The notes: generated by a model not told the origin, from the sequence alone. A stretch of DNA of 64,000 nucleotides from Sipunculus nudus (GCA_026874595.1 CM049311.1:39392676-39456675), one strand, 5' to 3'; counted from the stretch's first letter, positions 32,110-43,127 are shown. Translations and numbers: made by a program.

Positions 32110-34685
32110 TTTTTTTCTCTATTTTTGATACCTTTAAAAATGTAAACATCTGTTAACAGGGCACAAATCTTAAAGACTGGACCTAGAATCTTAATTCTTG
32201 ATACACTCAGAGGTCCATGAAAAATCTCCTTGGAAACCAGAAATTAGGTCTCTGTTACCCATATCCTTCGAGCTATGGGGCCCCAAAGTACCCCTCAGAA
32301 TAGTAAAAAATTTCATACAAAAACTTCAATATCTCAATAACTACAACACTGATGGTCATGATTTTTGGCATACATATTGATCATGAGATGTTCCATTAGT
32401 TCCTGCAGACTGGTGGCGCCACCTGTATTTTTCGATTTTTTTACAATTTTTTCCTCTATTTTTGAGACGTTTAAAGATGCTGTCATCTGTTAACGTGGCA
32501 CAAATCGTAACCGCTGGACCTAGAATCTTCATTCTCGACACACTGAGAAACCTATTAAAAGTCTCCATGGAAACCTTAAATTAGATCTCTGTTACCCATA
32601 TCCTCTGAGCTATAGGGCCCCAAAGTACCCCCCAGAAAAGTCAAAAATTTCATACAAAAACTTCAATATCTCATTAACTACTTGACTGATGGTCATGATT
32701 TTTGGCATACGTATTGATCATGAGATGTTCGATCACTTCCTGCAGACTGGTGGTGGCACCTGAATTTTTCGATTTTTTACGAATTTAAAAATGTGAACAG
32801 CTGTTAACAGGGCACAAATCATAAAGACTGGACCTAGAATCTTCATTCTTGACACACTGAGAGGTCCATAAAAAGTCTCCATGGAAACCTGAAATAAGGT
32901 CTCTGTTACCCATATCCTTTGAGCTATGGGGGGCTCCCAATAACCCCCCAGAATAATGGAAAATTTGATAGTAAAAACTGCAACATCTCAATAACTACAA
33001 CACTGATGGTCATGATTTTTGGCATACATATTGATCAACAGGTGTTTCATCAGTACCTGCAGACTGGTGGTGCCACCTGTATTTTTTCAAATTTTCACAA
33101 TTTTTTATTCTCTATTTTTGAGACCTTTCAGGATCTAGTTATCTGTCAACAGGGTACAAATCATAAGGACTGGACCTAGAATCTTCATTGTTGACACACA
33201 GGGATACCCATGATAAGTCTCCATGGACACCTGAAATTAGGTCTCTGTTACCCATATCCTTTGAGCTATGGCACTCCAAAGTACAGCTCAGAATAATGGA
33301 AAATTTGATACAAAAGCTGAAGTATCTGAACAACTCATGCAGAGATCACCATAATTGTTTGTATGGATATATGGATATTGATCATGGAGTGTTTCATCAG
33401 TTTCTGCAGCCTGGTGGCACCACATATATTTTTCCAGGCTTTTTTTTAGAATTTTTTTCTCTATTTTTGAGACCTTTAAAAATGTGAACATCTGTTAACA
33501 GGGCACAAATCTTAAAGACTGGACCTAGAATCTTAATTCTTGATACACTCAGAGGTCCATGAAAAATCTCCTTGGAAACAAGAAATTAGGTCTCTGTTAC
33601 CCATATCCTTCGAGCTATGGGGCCCCAAAGTACCCCCCAGAATAGTAAAAAAATTCATACAAAAACTTCAATATCTCAATAACTACAACACTGATGGTCA
33701 TGATTTTTGGCATACATATTGATCATGAGATGTTCCATAAGTTCCTGCAGACTGGTGGCGCCACCTGTATTTTTCGATTTTTTTACAATTTTTTCCTCTA
33801 TTTTTGAGACGTTTAAAGATGCTGTCATCTGTTAAAGTGGCACAAATCGTAACTGCTGGACCTAGAATCTTCATTCTCGACACACTGAGAAACCTATTAA
33901 AAGTCTCCATGGAAACCATAAATTAGATCTCTGTTACCCATATCCTTCGAGCTAAGGGTCCCCTAAGTACCCCCCAGAAAAGTCAAAAATTTCATACAAA
34001 AACTTCAATATCTCATTAACTACTTGACTGATGGTCATGATTTTTGGCATACGTATTGATCATGAGATGTTCGATCACTTCCTGCAGACTGGTGGCGCCA
34101 CCTGAATTTTTCGATTTTTTACGAATTTAAAAATGTGAACAGCTGTTAACAGGGCACAAATCATAAAGACTGGACCTAGAATCTTCATTCTTGACACACT
34201 GAGAGGTCCATAAAAAGTCTCCATGGAAACCTGAAATAAGGTCTCTGTTACCCATATCCTTTGAGCTATGGGGGGCTCCCAATAACCCCCTAGAATAATG
34301 GAAAATTTGATAAAAACAAACTGCAACATCTCAATAACTACAACACTGATGGTCATGATTTTTGGTATACATATTGATCAACAGGTGTTTCATCAGTACC
34401 TGCAGACTGGTGGTGCCACCTGTATTTTTTCAAATTTTCACAATTTTTTATTCTCTATTTTTGAGACCTTTCAGGATGTAGTTATCTGTCAACAGGGTAC
34501 AAATCGTAAGGACTGGACCTAGAATCTTCATTGTTGACACACAGGGAGACCCATGATAAGTCTCCATGGACACCTGAAATTAGGTCTCTGTTACCCATAT
34601 CCTTTGAGCTATGGCACTCCAAAGTACAGCTCAGAATAATGGAAAATTTGATACAAAAGCTGAAGTATCTGAACAACTAATCCAG
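32110..34685 (+). repeat. 1342-bp higher-order repeat inside the family A array
   Basis: Unit spacings from 32247 run 337, 314, 342, 349 and then 337, 314, 343. Each anchor from 32247 to 33240 recurs 1342-1343 bp later. The two blocks (about 32110-33345 and 33452-34685) are almost identical by eye, while single units within a block are clearly diverged. This shows a recent duplication of a four-unit block. Confidence 0.85.
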
Positions 34686-34954
34686 AGACCACCATGCTTC
34701 TTACCATGGATATTGACCATTAAGTGTTTTCATTAGTTTCTGCAGACTGGTGGAGCCACCTGTATTTTTTTTTTAAAGTTTCCGCATTTTTTCTCTATTT
34801 TTGAGATATATTAATACAGACACATTCTCAGCCTGTTGGTTTATCTGTTTGATGCTTCAGTTGAATGGTTATATACTACCATTCAGATGATAAAATTTCC
34901 TTTTGCAAATCTCTTCCAAGTCAGCTGAGCGTCATGACCCATGGGTCACCTGTT

Positions 34955-36829
34955 TTATTTAATTTCCAGTTTAAAGTTTTCCAGACTGTTCTGAATTGAG
35001 GACTGTCACTGTTATCAGGTGGTCATTTCATGACTGACTTGAAGTGATCACATGCAACATATGACCTGAACAAGCACAACTATAGCTGGGTTGGACAATG
35101 CAAACACAACGACAACAATAATCAACCTGTCAGTATACCTCTCCATCTTCCCTGTTCCTACCTGTGTTAGAATGTAACAACTGCTTGTTAATCTGAATCT
35201 GTGTATGTTTACAGGTATTGACACTCATTTGCTAATCACTGACATACTTGTTTATGAGCGTGATGTCAAAAGCCGAAACAGACAAACACAAATGACTGCA
35301 ATGAGGCATTGTTAATGTGAAACATTACTTCATTACTCTATTTTTTGTGCCAATAAACTAATATAAATTATGCACGTGACTGATAAACTATGATATATGA
35401 ATTTAATGTAGGTCAACCTTTTTGTTTATAAAGGGACCTATTCCGATATCTTAAGTCTATAAACTAAAGATAATCCTTGAAGCTTTAACAAACATTCCCA
35501 AACAAGAATTCCCAACTGTTATTTAATAAATACGCAGAGTAATCCAGAAATCACAAGTTTTACAGAAGAGGAGAGTGAATAGCTGGCTTTAAAAAACCTT
35601 ATAATTAAATGATCTTACAGATTTTATATAAAAAAAGCCGTTGCTCATATGAGACCAGTGACCAGGCTGTAGCTTCCACTCGTAATAATTGGGTGAAACA
35701 TCAAAGCTGCGATAGAATGTTACGGTTAGAAAGGGCAATGACGGTTAGAAAGGGCAATGGAGTGTTTTAATCCCAACCCCTGGTCCACCTCCGTGCCCGT
35801 TCATAGAACAATCGTGGCCGGGCGACTGCATTCAATCCCTTGAACAAGTAATATCCCAGAATCTTGACCTTCTATATGTGTCTCACGGGAGGTGAAATTC
35901 TTCTGATCTTCTGAAAGCCAAAAGTCATACCAGGATCGATTGTGCCCCACTAAGAACCAATATTTTGCAACTGCAAACCTAACGTCAACACCTACCTTAG
36001 ACACGCAGACCCTGACTATAGCCATGAGTAACACACGAAGCAAGGGTAAATATGTTCCCTTCAGTTCTAGTATCATATATTTAAAGGATGAATTTAAAAT
36101 TTCATCATTTTTGCATGGAATGACCATGATATTTCGTTAAGCTACACAAATGACTGCATCTAACAGTTTCTGATATGCTGTTACTGCTTGATGAGTATTG
36201 TTGCTAGTAGCTGCATGCAGTCACCCCAGTGCCGACAACAGTTCCACCTAAGTACAGCGGCACAGGCAACAACAGTCAGTCCAAATTTTGATTCTGCAAA
36301 CAGCACCACCACAAGAAACACATCAGACCACCTTTGAAACTGACCCAAGGAGGAATTGGAGCAGACAAGCCAAACCTGCAAGAGGTGACCTGCAGAAACA
36401 TCTCTTCTCTTACATCGGTACACGGATTAGAAAGTGTGAATTTTTAGAATCCTGTCCAAAACTTAAATCGTAAAGAGCGGAAGAGAACAAACTTAGTGTC
36501 GTTCCCTAGACAAAACTGGCCGAGCAGCCTTAGCAGGAGGACTGTTCCTGTTGCAAGCGGAACCGGCAAAGAGATGATGACCACAGGATTTGAGGACTCG
36601 CCAAACAGGAACCAGTTAAAAAGTGAACAAATAAGCGTGAGAAATCGAAAGAGATACTTTTACTCAAATTTGAGAAGGTGACCTATGTTGTGCACCAACC
36701 AGTTTTTCAGAAACAGGAATGCAACATTCTCCGATGAAACAGTCAAGAATATTTAGGAGGGGAGATCTATGAATCATAAACTTTGTTCAATGATAATACG
36801 AATACAGAATCAGTGAACACAACAATGGT
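34955..36829. other. Intergenic, mostly unassigned; possible 5' part of a decayed LINE
   Basis: AT-rich up to about 35.7 kb, then a more GC-balanced stretch. A 21-bp direct duplication (ACGGTTAGAAAGGGCAATG) lies at about 35723-35762. From about 35.9 kb the base composition matches the LINE relic downstream, and LTIAMSNTRSKGK near 36013-36050 resembles the TIATWNVRT start of LINE endonucleases at about the right distance before the reverse transcriptase. That link is weak. No intact gene. Confidence 0.35.
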
Positions 36830-37640
36830 GCCTAATAAATGGCCCCAGAATTCAAGACGGGGTAAACAAAATACAAGAGAGAGATGGTTGAGGTGCTTGC
36901 CGTAGAAATTGAGAATGCAATGGGAACCAATTACATGAGGGCTTTGAGCAGAAATACCTTATAATCTACAGGCAGCGCTATTGTGAGTGTGTGCCCTGAA
37001 AGGTGGAAGGAACACCTCTACAACTTCCTTCAAAGTACAACAGTGGAAGTTAAAGAGGGAGTATACCTGAAAGTCCATATCGGACGAAAACAGAGGCAGC
37101 AGCAGTAATCAAGAAGATGGAGGGTGGTTAAAGCGGCAGGACCGACCAAATTCTCACATAATTCATAAAGAAAGACCCTAGGGTGACAGCAGATATTGTT
37201 CGTTTTCTGCAGGTCTTGGAGAAGGAGAAAGTTACACAACTTTGTCATGTTTCCGTTGAAAGGAAACCCAGTGGCTGTGACCGTCGGAGGAAGTCAATTT
37301 CTTGTTTCTTCCCAGCAAAATCTTAACCAGGTAAAATGAGAAACGAGAACAGCAGTCCACACCAAACACAGAGGAGAACATACCGGTATAGCAGATCCTG
37401 CACAAACCAGATAGCGAACATTCCTGTCATCACTGAACGGTCGCTTGAATGTTAATGACCATTGCTACTGAAGCTGTCAAATTATTCATCTTCTTCACCA
37501 ATCGACTGGTTGTGTTATCATATATATTGACCTTTGAGCGCCGCAAATTAGATTGTCACGGAGAGGTTGGCAAATGATTCCCAAAGTTTGGTCTCTATCA
37601 GTTTTCTTCCGGGCCATACTTGGAGTCTTTCTGGCTTCTA
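36830..37640 (+). pseudogene. Decayed LINE reverse transcriptase, + strand
   Basis: Frame-broken pieces line up in order with a non-LTR retrotransposon RT: EHLYNFLQST, a KKMEGG-KAAGP segment near 37107-37143, DPRVTADIVRFLQVLEKEKV near 37177-37232, LFLPSKILTR near 37300-37330, then RSCTNQIANI near 37398-37425 and a YIDFER remnant near 37523. These match the KKMKxGKAAGPD, IPSKILTRII, GFRKGRSCTDQIA and FIDFEKAFDS motifs of the family. Frameshifts and stops separate them, so the copy is dead. The fragments are listed apart and not joined. Confidence 0.65.
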
Positions 37641-37699
37641 GGAACAAAAAGCAAGACTGTAGAAATTGTTCTTTTTGGTCTGCTTTCCCACATGGGCAT

Positions 37700-38613
37700 A
37701 GGGCTGAGGTTTTGATTCATTTTTTTTAGTTGTTTAGTCTACATTGACTATAGGAAGAAAAGGAGTGTTAGCTAAGCCAGCGACAACTGGTGCAAGGCAA
37801 CTTCCTTTGACCTGTATCCATCGTTTTGATGCAAAACACTTTTCTTGTATTTCTTAATCATAGTTTTGGTCTTTTAGTATGATAGTATACAGGAAGGTTG
37901 TTGTGTTTTTCTGCCTCCTTTTGCTAGCTCATTTACTTTCTCATTTCCAGTAATGCCTATGTGTGCAGAAATCCACTGTAGTACGTACTGTGTTTGTAGT
38001 CTTGGCGGGGTAAATGTTTCCAATCAACTTCTTTATGGTTTAGCCAGGCTGCGGATGGTAAGACAACTTGCAGGGCTTAGAAAGAGAGGTTGTAAGGAAA
38101 ACATTTTTTATACCTGCTGCCTTCTGCTTTCTAGGGGCTCCACTCCTTCAGCTCTTTCTATTTCAGTGACAGGGGTGTTTTTCATAGCACCAATGATTGT
38201 TCTTAATCTAAATCTTTAATTTGGTCAAACCTGCACTCTCCCGATGTACACAGTTTGAGTGTATTTGTGTTTGTTCCCCAGTTTGTTCCCGATAGTTTTT
38301 TTTCATAATTGTTAATTTTTAATGCCCTTTTCTTCCATATTTTAAATATCTGGTTTCCAACAGAGACGATTGTCTAGCTTGACATCAAGAAAAGTGCGGG
38401 TCGGTCTCCACTTGGGGAGAGGTCAGTCATGACAAACTAATATGATCTGGAAGGTCTTGAGACCTTACGACATCCATCTTAAATATGTCCACCTTGGACT
38501 CTGTGTAAAGATATCAACTGCAGATTCTTCCATAGTGCTGACTTGCAATGGCGTCAATTTTTCTTCCAGGGTGGGGGGGGGGGGGGGGGGGGATGACTCG
38601 CCGACACACCCAC

Positions 38614-38661
<48 letters not shown>

Positions 38662-38840
38662 CTCGAAAAAGTGGGGGGATGAAAACATTGATCATCCCCC
38701 CCCTTGCCAAACAGTGGGGGGGGGGGATATATACCCCCCATCCCCCCTATATTGACGCCCCTGCTGACTTGTCTTCATCATTCAGTGCAACACTGGAGTC
38801 TGGCAATCTGGCGAGTCTCTGCTAATCTCCCCACTGGTGA
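37700..38840 (-). pseudogene. Decayed LINE, RT thumb region and RNase H domain, - strand
   Basis: Read on the minus strand from about 38440 downward: FLDVKLDNRLCWKPDI, NMEEKGIKN, GNKHKYTQTVYIGRVQV, RTIIGAMKNTPVTEIERAEG and EPLESRRQ. These match the YLGVxLDxRLxW ... VYxGxVRPV ... RVILGAMKTTPI ... EPLExRR order of RNase H-bearing LINEs. Farther on (about 37990-37900) VLQWISAHIGITGNEKVNE followed by LAKGG matches the RNase H LQWIPxHCGIxGNExADxLAK motif. Stops and frameshifts are frequent. A foldback element (38550-38759) splits the RT part upstream. Confidence 0.7.
38550..38759. mobile_element. Foldback-like element with GGCGTCAAT ends, poly-G and (TA)n core
   Basis: GGCGTCAAT at 38550-38558 is inverted as ATTGACGCC at 38751-38759. 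Between them are a G run of about 22 bases, a (TA)n tract of about 40 nt (38618-38659), a hairpin GGGGGGATGAAAACATTGAT-CATCCCCCC, and further G and C runs. The segment can fold almost end to end. It interrupts the minus-strand LINE relic. Confidence 0.6.
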
Positions 38841-39579
38841 TAAAGACCAGGACACATCTATTGGTCCCTAAAACAAAGGGTAGAGGCGCGAAATTTGCTA
38901 ATTATGTCAGCTGTTATCACACATGCACGGGAATGTAGAAACAGATTCTAATGTACTGTGGTTTTGAAAACATCATCCATCAGGGGAAGAAACTACTTGT
39001 CAGTGTCAGTCTTTAAGACCACAGTAGCCTGTGAGTCTGGATGTCAACTTCATCGCTTACCTTTCAACACTGTGAACAAGCCATGCAAGCTGGAAACAAT
39101 AGCACGTCAGGCCTTGGCTATCTGAATAAAGGAAGAAAAAATTATGAAACGCTACCGTAGGCTACGATTATATATCTCTCTTTCAAATTGAGTACAAGTG
39201 TGTGGATCTGAAATCGTCAGTGTGCCAAGAGCCTGGAACACACGCTGCAAATATTCACCCACATCTGTTCCTGTCAAATACAACTTGAATCAGGAGGTAA
39301 CATGGGATCCAACAGGGAGGCCCATAGACATGTGGGGAAGAATCCTGCAAGCAGAACTGAAAACAATTAACATGACATTGGGAGAGGCAAAAAAGACAAC
39401 CCTAAACAGAGAGTCTGAAAATTGCAGAGACGGACATTTGATATAGAAAAAAATGAATTAATAATTCATAATGGACTATAGATCACCTATTTATGAAATG
39501 GCCATTATTTGTCATATTCAATTATAATCAACCACGTTCAGATGACATTCCCTTTTTTCCACCAACTTCGTATAGCAAC
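38841..39579. other. Unassigned intergenic stretch beside the LINE relics
   Basis: No gene family resemblance found. An open frame at 39198-39446 lacks any recognisable motif. This may be the 5' part of the minus-strand LINE, too decayed to recognise, because the RT fragments end at its edge. Confidence 0.3.
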
Positions 39580-41220
39580 CGCCACAGTAATGAGTTGACA
39601 CCCACTAACCAGCCTCTAGGGATTATACCCAAATACCACATCATGTAGACGATACCCACTGACTACTAACTAGAATGATACCAACCTCACACAAAATCTT
39701 ACGTTTATACCAAACAGCCACACAGGCTAGACATAATACCCTTTAACAACGCAGCGTATAAATGAGACCCATCATCTCCCAGTCTAAGGCAATACACACC
39801 ACCACCTGAAAAGACTGGAGATTCATTTAGGATAAAGTAAATCAATGGTAAAGTGTGGAGATAAAACCAGCCAACCACACATTCTCGAAATGTTAACCAC
39901 CAACGACAAAACCTGGAGATAAGATCCTACACCTACACAAACAGGTGATACCCACCGACCTCACATACCAGAGGTGATACCTACAGACCACACATACCGG
40001 AGGTGATACCTACAGACCGCACATACCGGAGGTGACACCTACGGACCACACAAACCGGAGGTGATCCTACAGACCACACATACCGGAGGTGATACCTACA
40101 GACCACACATACCGGAGGTGATACCTACAGACCACACATACCGGAGGTGATCCTACAGACCACACATACCGGAGGTGATACCTACAGACCACACATACCG
40201 GAGGTGATACCTACAGACCACACATACCGGAGGTGATCCTACAGACCACACATACTGGATGTCTGGACCTTCCAAATAATACCCACCAACCACCCAAGCT
40301 GTAGCTAATGCTTATCAAACAGGCATATCGAAAAATGATATCCACCAACCACATTACTGAGATGATAGACATCAACTATCAAAGCTGTAGTTTATGCCAG
40401 TTACCACGCATACTCGATATGATACCTACCAACCACCCAAGGTGGAGTAAATATAAGTAGCTGGTATGGTGTTTATGCACATCACCAACACAGCCTAGGG
40501 CTAATGCCCATCCTAACCACATCCTGAAGATAATGGAAGTCAGCCACACAGCCTGAAGATAATGCACGTCAGCCACACAGCCTGAAGATAATGAACGTCA
40601 GCTACCCAGCCTCAAGATAAAGCACGTCAGCCACAGTGCCTGAAGATAATGCACGTCAGTCACACTTCCTGAAGATAATGAACGTCAGCCACCAAGCCTC
40701 AAGATAAAGCATGTCAGCCACAGTGCCTGAAGATAATGCACGTCAGTCACACTTCCTGAAGATAATGCACGTCAGTCATACAGCCTGAAGATAAAGCACG
40801 TCAGCCACACAGCCTGAGGAAAAAGCACGTCAGTCACACTTCCTGAAAATAATGCACGTCAGCCACACAGCCTTAAGAAAATGCACATAAACCACATGTG
40901 TACATCCTGAAGATAATGCACGTCAGCCACACAGCCTGAAGATAATGCACGTCAGCCACACAGCTTGATAATAATGCACGCCAGTCACACTTCCTGAAGA
41001 TAATGCAAGTCAGCCACACAGCCTGAGGATAATGAAGCCTGCCACACAGCCTGAATACAATGCCCATCCTTAATTAATACAGCCTGCAGATAATGCAAAC
41101 AAACCACACAGCATGGTGATAATGCACGTCAGCCACACAGTTTGTAGGTGATGCACGTCAGTCACACAGCCTGGAGATTATACAAACCAACCGTAAAGTC
41201 AGGAGATAGTATGAGACACA
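39580..41220 (+). repeat. 1.6-kb field of degenerate ~29-bp minisatellites
   Basis: Three blocks merge into one another. A loose GATACCCACCAACCACA repeat runs from about 39580. A regular block follows at about 39955-40262 (ACCGGAGGTGATACCTACAG, then ACCACACAT; 29 bp, with 28-bp GATCCTACAG variants). Then comes a long block at about 40500-41190 (ATAATGCACGTCAGCCACAC, then AGCCTGAAG; 29 bp, roughly 24 units). The period is not a multiple of three, so the open frames across it are not genes. Confidence 0.85.
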
Positions 41221-41896
41221 TTGTATATAGACAAATATATTCACTATCTTACTTATAGGGTTTACATAAAGCCAACTTACTAAAAATATAATACCCACTT
41301 ACTGCAGAAGTGGACTTTACATATCAACTACGTAAAACAGAGATGCCCATTGACGAACAACCTTGTTTTACATGACCACGGATGACATGTGAATGAAAAT
41401 GACATGAAGGTTACTGACGGAGAAATGTTTCCATGATTTAGAACCATTGACTCATGGCCAATTCTAACCATGCCTCGGTCCGTGTTCAGTGACAAACACC
41501 AAGCAGTTGACCCAAAAAATATACAAGGTCAGCCGACAGCGTCTTCTCTAAGTTAACGTGCATACGTGACCCTTGGAACAGATCTTGGAAGGTTTGAATA
41601 TGCAGATTCTGGATGTTTATTTCACGCCGAAAATTTCCAATTTACAAAATTAAATTTTTATGGAAAATAATTAAAACTGGGGACTACAAGCTGATTTAAA
41701 CCAAAACATTCATTTAATTTACCTTAACGCTATGAATATCTGAAACATTTAAACAATGTAGGACTTGGTGTGTAAATTTGAAATGGAGAAAAAATTATTC
41801 TTAATAAACTTGCAGCAACTTATTGGGAAACATATAGCAAAACGTGAGGTACCTCCTATGGACAGCCGATTACCATACAATATACATATGATGGTA
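41221..41896. other. Plain AT-rich intergenic spacer
   Basis: Sits between the minisatellite field and the octamer-bearing upstream region of the second gene. No ORF, repeat or RNA gene is visible. Confidence 0.6.
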
Positions 41897-42345
41897 ATTT
41901 GCATATCATTTGCATACAATCAATAGACTCGGTCATCTGGGGTTGTATGGTCAGTAGGCATCTGAAATCCCCGATAAATCTTTAACAGCTGTCATTCTCG
42001 TAGCGTCATATTGATTTCTGGGTGGCTGAGGGAATAAGCACCTAGATATTTGTCTCTTCAACGACGCATTCAAATTCCAAATCACTATATTTTCAAAGGT
42101 AATCTGATGATTTCATCTTGGAATTTGCATATTTACCTGAGGAAATAAATTACTAAATAAAAAAATATAAGAACCAGAAAAAATTAATTAATAATATAGA
42201 TGTTTGATAAATAAAAATGTGAAAAAAAAACCGTTTAATTGTAAAATTGTGACCATACTTCGAATAAATGGGATATAAATGTAGAATTGACTGGTTTATT
42301 ATCTTTGGTCATAAAATTTTATTAGTTTAATTATTATAATGTACC

Positions 42346-42402
<57 letters not shown>

Positions 42403-42740
42403 CGTTATGACTTTTAGGAAATTAACATGTAAAAAGAGTATTTCTAAAAAAGAAGGATGCATTCTCAGCACCTGTATTCAGCTGTAGTGTTCTATTTTTC
42501 AACCCACGCTACGACCCCATCAAAGAATCAACAGCATTTCAAACCAAAACATCCTGGTCACAAGGAAGCCAATTGTTTATGTTTGGGGGGAAACTCCGTC
42601 ATGTTTATGTATGAAATGCTAATGTAGAAAAGACCGCTTCTGATTGGCCCATAATCTTCAGAGCAGACGTGTCGGTATTCATGTGGTTGTCAGTTCGTAG
42701 TACGCATTAGCTGGGTGAGGTTATACGCAAACATTAGCAT
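41897..42740. promoter_or_regulatory. Cluster of octamer (POU-type) sites upstream of the second gene
   Basis: Perfect ATTTGCAT occurs at 41897-41904, 41908-41915 and 42123-42130, and the inverted pair ATGCTAAT (42616-42623) and ATTAGCAT (42733-42740) lies closer to the TATA box. ATTTGCAT is the reverse of the octamer ATGCAAAT bound by POU-domain factors. A reversed CCAAT box (ATTGG, 42643-42647) is also present. Binding is inferred from motifs only. Confidence 0.4.
42345..42402 (+). repeat. (TA)-(TG)-(AG) compound microsatellite
   Basis: Short TA, then about 16 GT pairs, then about 13 GA pairs, ending at AGCG, about 400 nt upstream of the TATA box. Confidence 0.95.
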
Positions 42741-42796
42741 AATCGTAAAGTCTCAGCCCTCAATCATACTTGTGTACAAGAGCTACTTTAGCTTTT

Positions 42797-42802
42797 TATA
42801 AA
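42797..42802 (+). promoter_or_regulatory. TATA box of the second gene
   Basis: TATAAA in TTTTTATAAAGCGCG, about 230 nt before the ATG. Transcription would be expected to start near 42825-42835, giving a 5' UTR of about 200 nt that is more GC-rich than its surroundings. Confidence 0.5.
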
Positions 42803-43025
42803 GCGCGTTTAATTAAGAACTGGTGAAAACTGTTTGAATTCGCGGAGAGATACTATTTGAAGCGTTGAGTGGTGCGGTCGCAGGGGTTTTTCCTGTTTGG
42901 TGGCTTTCCCAGCCGTGGAGTTCATTTGGGTTCACAAGCGTGATCAGACAGTGTGAAATTTCAAGAGAAGATCAGGGAGTTCTTTCTAACTCCCGAGGAC
43001 CTACAGGATTTGGACCGGCCCGACC

Positions 43026-43127
43026 ATGGACTCCTACAGTACGGAAAGAAAAGTATCGGACTTCCCAGAGGCTGACTTGAGTGATATGTTGGACAACGAG
43101 ATGGACATTTTTGACACACCACAAGCA
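43026..43127 (+). CDS. First coding exon of an unidentified protein with acidic N-terminus (34 codons)
   Basis: ATG in strong context (GACCATGG) follows an in-frame TAA at 42987-42989, so translation should start here. The exon encodes MDSYSTERKVSDFPEADLSD followed by MLDNEMDIFDTPQA and ends at GCA|GTAAGT (43128), phase 0. The stretch DLSDMLDNEMDIFD, acidic with interspersed Leu, Ile and Phe, resembles transcription activation domains such as those at the start of basic-helix-loop-helix or bZIP factors, but I do not recognise the protein. No further exon could be tied to it in the remaining 21 kb, so the first intron is long or the gene leaves the window. Confidence 0.65.

Larger units (their letters stand above)
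29290..34954 (+). mobile_element. HINE-like element family A, long form (5.7 kb) with ~337-bp tandem array
   Basis: Starts TTTT|AGCTCAGCTGACT (29290-29302) and ends AGTCAGCTGAGC (34919-34930), the exact inverse of the start. A perfect palindrome TGACCCATGGGTCA (34935-34948) and CCTGTTTT follow. The 5' leader contains TTTGTCCGTCGTCCGTCC. The interior is about 11 units of a ~337-bp repeat, anchored by GGTCTCTGTTACCCATATCC at 29463, 29799, 31671, 31910, 32247, 32584, 32898, 33240, 33589, 33926, 34240 and 34583. A second element (29987-31530) interrupts unit 2. Subterminal inverted repeats, a 3' hairpin, internal tandem repeats and T-rich flanks fit Helentron-associated elements; no replicase is encoded. 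Confidence 0.7.

Noticed and set aside
32198-33722. Repeated 60-residue frames ending NYNTDGHDFWHTY (32198-32380 and 33540-33722) and other recurring frames in the array
   Set aside because: They follow the tandem unit, change frame and end with each indel, and the array unit is not a multiple of three. They are by-products of the repeat.
35880-35910. GAGGTGAAATTCTT, identical to a universal small-subunit rRNA segment
   Set aside because: Only about 14 bases match; the sequence on both sides does not follow rRNA, so it is a coincidence.
38442-38825. 127-residue frame with poly-Gly and IYIYIY
   Set aside because: Runs through poly-G and (TA)n of the foldback element; low-complexity artefact. 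The same applies to the frame at 48058-48378.
40379-41067. Minus-strand frames with repeated YLQAVWLTCIIFR
   Set aside because: Generated by a 29-bp minisatellite; a 29-bp period cannot keep a coding frame.
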